Below are positions 36,143 to 44,302 of a DNA stretch of 64,000 nucleotides, one piece after another. Position numbers and translations under genes: made by a program. The first letter of the stretch is position 1. Every line of letters starts with the position of its first letter. Origin of the DNA: Pseudomaricurvus sp033283335 (lineage in GTDB: Bacteria > Pseudomonadota > Gammaproteobacteria > Pseudomonadales > Cellvibrionaceae); NCBI GenBank assembly GCA_033283335.1, contig JAWMQP010000006.1:124001-188000 (forward strand), read 5' to 3'. The notes beneath the pieces are model-generated. The model saw nothing but the letters and a program-made list of their open reading frames with translations, made no database searches and was not told where the DNA came from.

Positions 36143-37027
36143 ATGAGCCCGCCGAGTATGTCCGATCTCCTCAGTCCTGACTGGTACCACGCCCTGGTAA
36201 CGCTGCGCCGGCGCATCGGCCAGGGGGATTTCTATGACCAGTTGATCGAGACCTTGAAGCGGCTGGTGGATTTTGATTGCTCCGGGGTCTTTATCTACAC
36301 GGACGATCATGTGGAGTGTGTTCTATTCCAGCATGACCCCGATTGGCAAGAGACCGGCGAGCAGTACCGCAAATACATCGATCTGTATCTGGAAGGCCTG
36401 TACCTGCTCGATCCGCATTACAGCATGTTGGCCAAAGGGGCGGAAACCGGGCTGTACCACTTTCAGGACATCGCCCCGGATTGCTATCACCAGACGGAGT
36501 ATTATCAGCGCTTCGTCAAACCCGCCGGTATCACCGATGAGTACGATTTTATCGTCAAGATCGATGATCGTTACCTGGACTTCTACATCGACAAGTTCGG
36601 CGGCGTCTTTACCGACGAGGAAAGGGACCGGTTGCAGGCGGTGGCTCCGCTGGTGTTGGATTTTCTGCAAGAGCACAGTCGGCTGCAGCAGTCAGAATCG
36701 AGCATTCGCCCGGGCAAATCCTACAGCAGCATCTTCGACTCCCTGGGCACATCGCTGCTGACCCAGCGTGAGCGGGATGTGTTTCAGTGTATCCTGCACG
36801 GCCACTCGTCCAAGTCAATCGCCAACAAACTGGATATTGCCCTGGGGACGGTGAAGATCCACCGTCGCAATATTTACCACAAGCTGGATATCTCGTCGCA
36901 GTCGGAACTGTTTTCCCTCTGCGTGCAATCGTTGGCCATTCCAGAAGTGAGTGGTAGCCAGGACCCACTGGCCGCCTTGCGCCAGCGGGTCACTCGCCCT
37001 GAGGCTAGCAACGTTGATCAGGACTAA
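36143..37027 (+). CDS. LuxR-family transcriptional regulator
   Basis: 294 residues. The C-terminal LuxR HTH (about 205-265) is clear: LLTQRERDVFQCILHGHSSK followed by SIANKLDIALGTVKIHRRNI. The N-terminal 190 residues form a GAF/PAS-like sensory domain (FDCSGVFIYTDDHVECVLF, GLYLLDPHY, YDFIVKIDDRYLDFYI) without clear acyl-homoserine-lactone signature residues, so quorum sensing is not implied. ATG 36143 or 36158 could be used. It converges with 24 bp on the NCS1 permease, whose operon it may control. Confidence 0.9.
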   Translation: MSPPSMSDLLSPDWYHALVTLRRRIGQGDFYDQLIETLKRLVDFDCSGVFIYTDDHVECVLFQHDPDWQETGEQYRKYIDLYLEGLYLLDPHYSMLAKGAETGLYHFQDIAPDCYHQTEYYQRFVKPAGITDEYDFIVKIDDRYLDFYIDKFGGVFTDEERDRLQAVAPLVLDFLQEHSRLQQSESSIRPGKSYSSIFDSLGTSLLTQRERDVFQCILHGHSSKSIANKLDIALGTVKIHRRNIYHKLDISSQSELFSLCVQSLAIPEVSGSQDPLAALRQRVTRPEASNVDQD

Positions 37028-37051
37028 TTGGTCTCAGGTCTCTATCGGTCT

Positions 37052-38458
37052 TTAGGGTTCTGCGGCCAGGTGCTGATAGGACGAGGTCGGTTGGCTCACT
37101 CGGCCGCTGACTTTGGCCCAGCCCCAGTAGAGCAGGAAGGTGATAAAGAACGTCGGGATGGTGGCACCTATGGGTGACAGCCACACGTGTGTCAGCACCA
37201 GGGAGACGCCAATACCGCTGGCCCAAATCAACAGCGCCGGGACATTAAAACCGTGCCAGAACCAATATTTGCCGCCCTCATTGAGCAGCAGGTCGCGATC
37301 GTAGGCGCGCTGGTGCAGCAGGTAGTAATCCACAATCATAATGGCGAACACGGGCACGAACAGCGAGCCCACCAGTACCAGGAAGTTGGTGAACTGATCC
37401 AGCATCGCCAGCCAGCTGGAGCCGATAATGGAGATGGCACCCAGCACCAGGGCGGTGGGCAGGAAGCGGACCTTGCTGGAGCGAATCGAGCCGACCACGG
37501 ACGACACCATGCCATAGACCACCATGGTGTTGGTCGCCATCACCGAAAGGAAAATCACCACCGCCAGCGGTGCGCCGAACGCCGACACAATCATGGTGGG
37601 GTCAAACGCGCGGGCTTCTTCGCCGCTCAAGACCACGTAGGCAATGGCGGTGGAACCCAGTCCCATGGACATCACCGTGGAGGTGAAATAACCGACGCCG
37701 GAACCGATCACGCCAGCGCGCTGGGATTTGGCCAGGCGGTTCATCTCGGCGGACAACACCGTCCAGGAAATCGCCGTGGCTATCACCACATCCAGTACCG
37801 ATACACTGTCCCAGCCCAGACTGTCATCGGCGGGCAAATCGGCGAAGCTCACCAGCGGGAAAGCCGAAAACGCGGTGTAGAGGATGTAGATAATGATGGT
37901 AAGTATTACCAGCCCTAACCAGGGCTCGATTTTCTCAATGCCGGCGTGGCCAAAGATGGCCAGGCACACCACCAGGCACTGGCACAGCACTGAGAAGAAA
38001 ACGGGGTTGGAGTAACCGGTCCACTGTTCGATGAGAAAGTTGACGGTGACTCCGGCGAGCATGGCCTGAACCCAGCACCAGCCCATTAAAATGACCACAT
38101 TGGCCGCGGCGGTCAGGTAGGAACCGCGCAGACCAAAGGCCCCCTTGGTGAGGGCCATGGTCGACAGACCGGTACGGGTACCCATATTGCCCACCAGCAC
38201 CAACACAACCACCCCGGCCAGGGTCCCCAGCACGATCATGCCCAGGGCCAGCGGCCAGGACACGCCTGGCACAAACAGGGTGCCGGTCAACAGGGTGGTG
38301 ACCACCAGGTTGGCCGCCAGCCAGATCATACCGATCCTGGCCGTGGACAGGGTGCCTTGGATGGGGCCGTGATCTTCATCACCGCCTAATCGCTCCGACA
38401 GGCGGCCCCAGAGGGAGCCGCTGGCGGAAGTCGTGGTTGTGCTGCTGTGGTTTTGCAT
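37052..38458 (-). CDS. NCS1-family nucleobase/hydantoin-type permease (CodB-like)
   Basis: A 468-residue, 12-helix cation symporter related to cytosine and hydantoin permeases. NCS1 landmarks include WLAANLVVTTLLTGTLFVPG in the first helix, GTRTGLSTMALTKGAFGLRG, and a C-terminal half with DYYLLHQRAYD. It follows the TonB receptor at 38496-40727 by 37 bp in the same direction. The two therefore probably form an outer- plus inner-membrane import route for one N-heterocyclic or ureido compound. The ribosome site is poor. The exact substrate cannot be read from sequence. Confidence 0.9.
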   Translation of the reverse strand: MQNHSSTTTTSASGSLWGRLSERLGGDEDHGPIQGTLSTARIGMIWLAANLVVTTLLTGTLFVPGVSWPLALGMIVLGTLAGVVVLVLVGNMGTRTGLSTMALTKGAFGLRGSYLTAAANVVILMGWCWVQAMLAGVTVNFLIEQWTGYSNPVFFSVLCQCLVVCLAIFGHAGIEKIEPWLGLVILTIIIYILYTAFSAFPLVSFADLPADDSLGWDSVSVLDVVIATAISWTVLSAEMNRLAKSQRAGVIGSGVGYFTSTVMSMGLGSTAIAYVVLSGEEARAFDPTMIVSAFGAPLAVVIFLSVMATNTMVVYGMVSSVVGSIRSSKVRFLPTALVLGAISIIGSSWLAMLDQFTNFLVLVGSLFVPVFAIMIVDYYLLHQRAYDRDLLLNEGGKYWFWHGFNVPALLIWASGIGVSLVLTHVWLSPIGATIPTFFITFLLYWGWAKVSGRVSQPTSSYQHLAAEP

Positions 38459-38495
38459 AGCTGTATTTACTTTTTGAGGTACTTATCTCGGACCG

Positions 38496-40727
38496 TTAGA
38501 AGGTGTATTTGTAGTCTACACCGAAGGTGCGCGGGGCTCCGCGGAAGAAGAACAGGCTGTTCCAGTCCGCTTCCAGGTTGACGGAGTAAACCGCATATTC
38601 CTCATCGGTGAGGTTTTTCACATAGACACCAAACGCGTGTTTCTCATCCTGCAGAGCGACGTTCAGGCGCACGTTGTGTACGGTGTAACCTTCCTGGGCC
38701 AGACGGTCTTCGTTGAACGGTTCAAAGAACTGCTCGGAAATGTAGTTGGCATCGTAGTGCAACTGGACCCAGGTGCCGTTGGCGTCGTACAGGGTGTAGT
38801 CGGCCGCCAGGTTCAGGTTCACCTCCGGTGAAGAGGGCAGGGTGTTACCGGACAGGTCGATACCGGCGTAGCTCAGCTCGGTGTATTCCGCATCCAACAG
38901 GCCCACACCGGCATTCACGGTCAGATTTTCGCTCAACTGAGTGGTCAGTTGCAGTTCCAGACCGGTGATTTCGGATTCACCCGCATTCAGCAGACGCTGC
39001 AGACCGGCATCGAAAATCAGGAATTGCTGGTTTTCGTAGGTGTAATGGAACGCGGCACCGTTCAAACGGGTGCTGCCACCGAACAGGGTGGACTTGAAGC
39101 CGATTTCCCAGGCTTCCAGCTCTTCCGGATCCACCTGGGTGAATTCGTCGGGGATAAAGGCAAAGCCGTTGAAGGCGCTGCCGCGGTAACCGGTGCTGTA
39201 AGAGCCGTACACCATGATGTCGTCAGTGACGAACCAGTCCAGGCCGAGCTTGCCGGACAGGTTGGTGTCTTTCACCTTGTCGTTCACACCGTCAAGGCCC
39301 AGGCTGCCGAGAGCAGGGCCGTCCTCAGTCTTGCTGAAGCTGTCCTGGGCTTCGCCGTACCAGGAGGCGTAGTCTTCGATTTCGATGGTGTCGCGGGTGT
39401 AACGCAGGCCGGCGGTCAGGGTCAGGGCGTCGGTCAGCTGGTAGGTACCGTTGACGTACAGCGCCTCGGTGTCGCGGGTCTGTTCATAGCTGTTGGCGTA
39501 GTAGCAGCCCAAGAAGAAGGTGTCTTCACAGACATTGGCCAATGGCTGGGTGTCATCGCCATAGTCGGCCAGCCAGCGGTAGACGGTTTCCCCGTCGGTG
39601 GTGTCGGTGGCGTAGTAGAGGCCGGCGATAAAGTTGAACTTGCCGCTGAAGTTGGAGGTGACACGCAGGTCCTGAGTGAACTGGGTGGTCTCTGCGTAGA
39701 AGTCATCTTCCAGCAGGTGGTAGGGACTGCCGTCGGCGTCTTCCGGGACAAAGTACTCACCGTTATCCAACGAAGTGATGGAGGTGAAAGTGTAGTTGTC
39801 GGTGTGGTAGTTGAGGGTCAGGCTGGCACCCTGCAGGTCGAACTCTTTCTCGTCCACCCGGTTGGATTCGGTTTCATGGAAGTCCAGACCCTCGGGGCTG
39901 TAGCCGGTGTGGCCCAGACCCACACCGCCGTTGGCAACGCCCTGGTCGGCTTCCAGCATCAGGATGCTGGTGTGGTTGGCGCGAGTGCGGCTTTTGTGCA
40001 GCTTCAGCAGCGCGTCCAGATCGTCACCTTCATAGAGGAACGACAGGCGCACGGCACTCTCACCAATCTGGCTGGCATCGTCAGCACCGGGCAGTTTGTT
40101 TTCCACGTAACCGTCGTTTTCGGTGGTGGTGAACGCCAGGCGCATGCCCAGGCTTTCGCTCAGCTCGGTGTCGAAGGCGCCTGCCACATTGTAGTAACCG
40201 TAGTTGCCCAGACCGGCGTTCAGGTAGCCGCTGGTGCCATCCATTTGTGGTTTGGTGGTGATCACGTTGACCGCACCGCCAGTGGCGTTTTTGCCGTACA
40301 GGGTGCCCTGGGGCCCGAGCAGCATCTCGATGCGCTCGACGTCAAACAGCTGCACACCGGAAGAGAGCGGGGTGGCGCCCATGTACACTTCGTCGACGTA
40401 CAGGGCCACCGCGCCGGTGCCGTTGGGGCTGTAGTCGGACTGGGTCACGCCGCGCATGCCCAGCACCAGCTGGGCGTCGCCGTTACTGCCCAGCATTTGC
40501 ACATTGGGCGCCTGGGAGGCGATTTCCTGGGTGTTGCGGAATTTGAAGTTGCCCAGCGCGTCCTGACCCAGGGCGGTGACGGTTACCGGTACTTCCTGCA
40601 GGCTTTCAGTTTTCTTCTGCGCGGTGACTACCACTTCTTCCAGCGTGAATTGCTGGGCCAGCGCAGGTACCGACAGGCCGGCTGCTGAAAGCAGGACGCC
40701 GGCGGCTGTGGTTGAGAATTTGTTCAT
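38496..40727 (-). CDS. TonB-dependent outer-membrane receptor coupled to the NCS1 permease
   Basis: 743 residues. The signal peptide ends ALA-QQF, about 25 residues in. The TonB-box/plug start is LEEVVVTAQKKTESLQEVPV, then LGMRGVTQSDY and DVERIEMLLGPQGTLYGKNATGGAVN. The barrel ends FGVDYKYTF with the C-terminal Phe. GGGGAG precedes the ATG at 40727. No Fur-like box lies close on its side of the divergent region, and the pairing with an NCS1 permease argues for an organic substrate rather than an iron chelate. Confidence 0.94.
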   Translation of the reverse strand: MNKFSTTAAGVLLSAAGLSVPALAQQFTLEEVVVTAQKKTESLQEVPVTVTALGQDALGNFKFRNTQEIASQAPNVQMLGSNGDAQLVLGMRGVTQSDYSPNGTGAVALYVDEVYMGATPLSSGVQLFDVERIEMLLGPQGTLYGKNATGGAVNVITTKPQMDGTSGYLNAGLGNYGYYNVAGAFDTELSESLGMRLAFTTTENDGYVENKLPGADDASQIGESAVRLSFLYEGDDLDALLKLHKSRTRANHTSILMLEADQGVANGGVGLGHTGYSPEGLDFHETESNRVDEKEFDLQGASLTLNYHTDNYTFTSITSLDNGEYFVPEDADGSPYHLLEDDFYAETTQFTQDLRVTSNFSGKFNFIAGLYYATDTTDGETVYRWLADYGDDTQPLANVCEDTFFLGCYYANSYEQTRDTEALYVNGTYQLTDALTLTAGLRYTRDTIEIEDYASWYGEAQDSFSKTEDGPALGSLGLDGVNDKVKDTNLSGKLGLDWFVTDDIMVYGSYSTGYRGSAFNGFAFIPDEFTQVDPEELEAWEIGFKSTLFGGSTRLNGAAFHYTYENQQFLIFDAGLQRLLNAGESEITGLELQLTTQLSENLTVNAGVGLLDAEYTELSYAGIDLSGNTLPSSPEVNLNLAADYTLYDANGTWVQLHYDANYISEQFFEPFNEDRLAQEGYTVHNVRLNVALQDEKHAFGVYVKNLTDEEYAVYSVNLEADWNSLFFFRGAPRTFGVDYKYTF

Positions 40728-40923
40728 GGATCAACTCCCCAAAGTGTTTTGATGTTGTATTCGTTGAAATTCAGGTGCGGACATATAAGCACGAAGAGAA
40801 GCAACGGAGCTATATACCTATGGGACTATATTATGAGATAACCTGTTGATTTTGCTCTATAAATGGGCATTCATGGGTTGTCTGCCCACAATTGGTGCCG
40901 CAAGGGTCTGTATAAATCACAAT

Positions 40924-40943
40924 GTCATTGCAAATCATTCTCA
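40924..40943 (+). promoter_or_regulatory. Fur box upstream of TonB receptor/PepSY operon
   Basis: GTCATTGCAAATCATTCTC matches 13 of 19 positions of the Fur consensus GATAATGATAATCATTATC, with the core AATCATT intact. It lies 53 bp upstream of the receptor start, in the divergent region. This is where an iron-responsive repressor would act and agrees with the siderophore-receptor character of the downstream gene. Confidence 0.65.
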
Positions 40944-40995
40944 CTGCCTTTAGGATGACGGCCTTTTATTTACCTCCGCTGACAAAGGATTTCCC

Positions 40996-43101
40996 ATGCA
41001 TTCCCCCAAGCTGCCTTCCAAGTTGCTGGCCTGTAGTGGTCTCGCCTTAATGACCCTGCCCGCTACGGCCACCGAACTGACCGAAGAAGTGATTGTGACA
41101 GCCAGTCGGGTGGAAAGGCCACTCAATACGATACCCAACACCGTTACGGTGATTGACCAGGCGGAATTGCAGCGTCAGCTGGCGATCCAGAATGATATCT
41201 CCACGGTATTGGGAAATCTGATCCCCAGTTTTTCCCCGTCCCGCCAGAAGATGACCAGCGCCGGTGAAAGCCTGCGCGGCCGCAAGCCACTGTACCTGAT
41301 TGATGGTGTGCCGCAATCCAACCCGCTGCGCAGCGGCGGCCGTGATGGCCACACGATTGCTCCGGCCATGCTGGAGCGGGTGGAAGTCCTGCACGGTGCC
41401 AATGCCATTCACGGCCTGGGTGCGGCGGGCGGTATCATCAACCTGATCACCAAACGCCCCGGTGACGGCCTGGAACAGAGCATTCGGGTGGGTTCCGGGT
41501 TTCAGACCGACAGTGTCCGTGAGAGTGGTGATTACTCGGTCAATTACAGTCTGTCCAACCGCGTGGACGCGGCGGATGTGCTGGCCAGTGTCAGCTACCG
41601 CAGCACTGGTATGGCTTACGATGCCAATGGCGAGCTGATTGGTGTGGACAACACTCAGGGCGACACCATGGACTCCCAGGAGATCGACCTGTTCCTGAAG
41701 ACCGGTTACAACTGGGCCGACCAGAGACTCGAATTGATGCTGAATCGCTACGACATTGAGAACAACCATGAGTGGGGTTCGCTGCCAGGCGATGTGGATG
41801 CCGGGCTTCCCAGCAGTGCCATCAAGACCGACATGCCGGCCGATGGCGCGCGCAACAAGGTCACCACAGTCAGCGTCAGCTACCAGCATCAGGATATTCT
41901 CGGGCATGCACTGCGGTTGCAGGCCTTCAGCCAGGATTTTGAGGCTACCTACGGTGCCCAGATTACCCCGATTGGCACTTTCCAGGACCCCAGCTACGGT
42001 CCTGACCTGATTGACCAGTCGCAAAACAACTCGGAAAAACAAGGCTTCAAGCTGACCCTGGCCAAGGACAAGGTAGCCGGTCTGCCGATTTCTCTGGTGT
42101 ACGGTTTGGATGTACTGCAGGACGAGACCTGGCAGGCGCTGACTCAGACCGACCGTACCTGGGTGCCAGAGACCCGCTATGAAAACTACGCCCCGTATCT
42201 GCAGGCGGAGTTCACCGGTGTTGAGGACTTGACGGTGACGGCAGGCGTGCGTCACGAAGAGTCCAAGCTGGAAGTTGATGACTTCACCACGCTCTACACC
42301 TACGGCAGTCAGTTTGTCGAGGGGGGCAGCCCCGAGTTTTCCGAAACCCTCTACAACCTCGGTGGTACCTACCAGTTTACAGACGCCTGGCGAGTTTTCG
42401 CCAACTACTCTGAAGCCTTCTCCATGCCGGATGTGGGCCGGGTATTGCGTGGCATAAACCAGCCCGGCCAGACAGTGGAGACCTTCCTGGATCTGGAGCC
42501 CATCCTGACGGAAAACGCTGAGCTGGGTATTGAGTTTGATAACGGGACGGTGAGTGCCCAACTCAGCTACTACATTTCGGATTCCGATTTTGGCCAGCGT
42601 TTGCAGCGTGGTGCCGACGGCATCTACACCGTCAAGCGGGAGAAAACCGAAGTGGACGGGCTAGAGTTCCGCGCTGGCTGGGCGTTCACCGATCGCGACC
42701 AGCTGGGATTGCGCTACGCCGAGGCAGAAGGCCGCTACGATTCCGATCAGGATGGCAAAGTGGATTCTGATCTGGGCGGTACCAACATTTCCCCGGATCG
42801 CCTGAATCTGAGCTGGGATCGTCGCTGGACCGATGCCGTCAGCTCACGCCTGCAGGTCAATCATCTGATCGACCGCTCCGTCAAAAACAGCAGTGGCGTG
42901 ACCGTGAATGAGTTTGATGGTTACACCACCGTGGATTTCAGTGCTGACGTCAAAGTATTTGATGGGGTGTTGAGTTTGTCGGTGCAGAACCTGACAGACA
43001 CCGACTATTACACCTATTACTCACAGAGCAGTCCCAATGACCTGCGCAACTTTAAGGGCATGGGGCGCAGTTTCTCCGTTGCCTATCAGTACGATTTCTA
43101 A
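40996..43101 (+). CDS. TonB-dependent siderophore-type receptor
   Basis: 701 residues. A signal peptide (cleavage about 26, after ATA) is followed by TEEVIVTASRVERPLNTIPN, a plug with LRGRKPLYLIDGVPQ and MLERVEVLHGANAIHGLGAAGGIINLITKRP, and a barrel closing in SVAYQYDF. The plug motif and length fit ferric-siderophore receptors. AAGGA 7 bases before the ATG and a Fur box further up support iron regulation. It is followed after 16 bp by a PepSY membrane protein, a frequent partner of such receptors. Confidence 0.95.
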   Translation: MHSPKLPSKLLACSGLALMTLPATATELTEEVIVTASRVERPLNTIPNTVTVIDQAELQRQLAIQNDISTVLGNLIPSFSPSRQKMTSAGESLRGRKPLYLIDGVPQSNPLRSGGRDGHTIAPAMLERVEVLHGANAIHGLGAAGGIINLITKRPGDGLEQSIRVGSGFQTDSVRESGDYSVNYSLSNRVDAADVLASVSYRSTGMAYDANGELIGVDNTQGDTMDSQEIDLFLKTGYNWADQRLELMLNRYDIENNHEWGSLPGDVDAGLPSSAIKTDMPADGARNKVTTVSVSYQHQDILGHALRLQAFSQDFEATYGAQITPIGTFQDPSYGPDLIDQSQNNSEKQGFKLTLAKDKVAGLPISLVYGLDVLQDETWQALTQTDRTWVPETRYENYAPYLQAEFTGVEDLTVTAGVRHEESKLEVDDFTTLYTYGSQFVEGGSPEFSETLYNLGGTYQFTDAWRVFANYSEAFSMPDVGRVLRGINQPGQTVETFLDLEPILTENAELGIEFDNGTVSAQLSYYISDSDFGQRLQRGADGIYTVKREKTEVDGLEFRAGWAFTDRDQLGLRYAEAEGRYDSDQDGKVDSDLGGTNISPDRLNLSWDRRWTDAVSSRLQVNHLIDRSVKNSSGVTVNEFDGYTTVDFSADVKVFDGVLSLSVQNLTDTDYYTYYSQSSPNDLRNFKGMGRSFSVAYQYDF

Positions 43102-43117
43102 TCTTCGCTGAGAGTTT

Positions 43118-44218
43118 GTGAATCGTGAAAGCATGGCCGGGATGAAACGCCCGGCCAAAACCCGTCCGCCGGGGTTGTGGCGCTGGCATCTGTGGGCCGG
43201 CCTCGGTGCGATGGGGCTGTTGCTGATCGCCTCCGTAAGCGGCGCTTTGCTCATCTATCAAAAAGAGCTGATTGCTCTGGTGGTGACCCCCGGGGCGGAA
43301 CTTCCGCCAGCTTATGACAGCCGCCAACTTGCCCAGGAGTTGGAGGTCATCGTCTCTGACCGATACGCGCAATCTCTCTTGAATCTGAAGGCCCCCAGCG
43401 AGCTTGAGCCATACTGGACCATTCGCCATGAGGACGGGCTCGAACTGCTGGCCCTCAACAGCCTGGAACCTTACCGGGAACGCTTGTGGTTTTTGCGCAC
43501 CATCGAACTCATTCGTGAACTGCATGTAGACCTGCTCAGTGGTGTCTGGGGTGAAGCCCTACTGCTGGTGAGCGGCCTGCTGTCGCTGTTTCTGTGTGTC
43601 AGCGGCGTGATCTTATGGTGGCCGGGGCGGCGCGGGTTTCGCTGGCGCTGGGTGTTTCCTCGCAACATCCGTCCCTCCCAGTGGTTGCAGTACCATCGAC
43701 ATTGCGGCGCGCTGGCCAGTCCGCTGTTGCTGCTGGTCCTGTTCACCGGTTCGATCATGCTGTGGCAGAAGTTGGTTAGGCCGCTGCTGCCACCACTCGC
43801 CAACACCCAGATGGCGGCTACTGAGCAAGCTCGCACGAGCAATATCGCCGCCCGCTACCTGATAACCCAGGCGCAAGTGCCGGACGCCTGGCCGACCTAT
43901 ATTCGCATTTGGCCACAGCAGGGTAGCGACTGGATGAAGGTGCGTTTCCGCCTTGCCGGTGAATGGCATCTCAACGGCCGTACGGCGGTAGAGATCGATA
44001 TCAACACTGGAGCGATGTTGATGAGTCCGCGTTCCGATCAGGTGACGACCAGTCGGCGCCTGGTGAACCAGCTGTATCCCCTGCACTCGGGCTTTGGTAT
44101 GAACGGGGTCTATCGAGGGCTGATGTTGTTGGTGGGGGTGGCGTTGGGGTGGTTGGCATGGACCGGCGGTGTGCACTATATGAAACGCTATCGGCAGCGT
44201 CGCCGCCGACGGGCTTGA
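43118..44218 (+). CDS. PepSY-domain inner-membrane protein (PiuB-like)
   Basis: 366 residues with membrane helices near 25-50, 150-175, 200-220 and 330-350 and periplasmic PepSY segments between them. The N-terminal LWRWHLWAGLGAMGLLLIAS and the HCGALASPLLLLVLFTGSIM block are typical PepSY-TM features. Such proteins are encoded with siderophore receptors and are thought to reduce or release periplasmic iron. GTG 43118 is used here; ATG 43133 is possible. It lies in one transcription unit with the Fur-regulated receptor. Confidence 0.88.
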   Translation: MNRESMAGMKRPAKTRPPGLWRWHLWAGLGAMGLLLIASVSGALLIYQKELIALVVTPGAELPPAYDSRQLAQELEVIVSDRYAQSLLNLKAPSELEPYWTIRHEDGLELLALNSLEPYRERLWFLRTIELIRELHVDLLSGVWGEALLLVSGLLSLFLCVSGVILWWPGRRGFRWRWVFPRNIRPSQWLQYHRHCGALASPLLLLVLFTGSIMLWQKLVRPLLPPLANTQMAATEQARTSNIAARYLITQAQVPDAWPTYIRIWPQQGSDWMKVRFRLAGEWHLNGRTAVEIDINTGAMLMSPRSDQVTTSRRLVNQLYPLHSGFGMNGVYRGLMLLVGVALGWLAWTGGVHYMKRYRQRRRRRA

Positions 44219-44269
44219 AGACCCGCGGCTTAATGAATTTGTTGCTAAATCAGGTTGATGCTGAACGTT

Positions 44270-44291
44270 GGAGCCAGTGAGTACTGGCTCC
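44270..44291. terminator. Strong bidirectional hairpin between convergent PepSY and TonB receptor genes
   Basis: A perfect 9-bp stem GGAGCCAGT / ACTGGCTCC with a 4-base loop, placed between two converging genes 84 bp apart. It lacks a T run on either strand, so it may stop transcription inefficiently or protect 3' ends. Confidence 0.55.
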
Positions 44292-44302
44292 GCAGGGGTT
44301 GC

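Noticed and set aside
36143..37027. Quorum-sensing LuxR with acyl-homoserine-lactone receptor
   Set aside because: The HTH is LuxR-type, but the N-terminal domain does not show the usual autoinducer-pocket signature and no luxI-like gene is present.
38949..40688. 579-residue open frame opposite a TonB receptor
   Set aside because: Shadow of a well-supported receptor gene; repetitive Gly/Val/Gln composition without domain motifs.
41047..42561. 504-residue minus-strand frame inside the siderophore receptor gene
   Set aside because: Antisense shadow; the plus-strand gene has signal peptide, plug and C-terminal aromatic residue.
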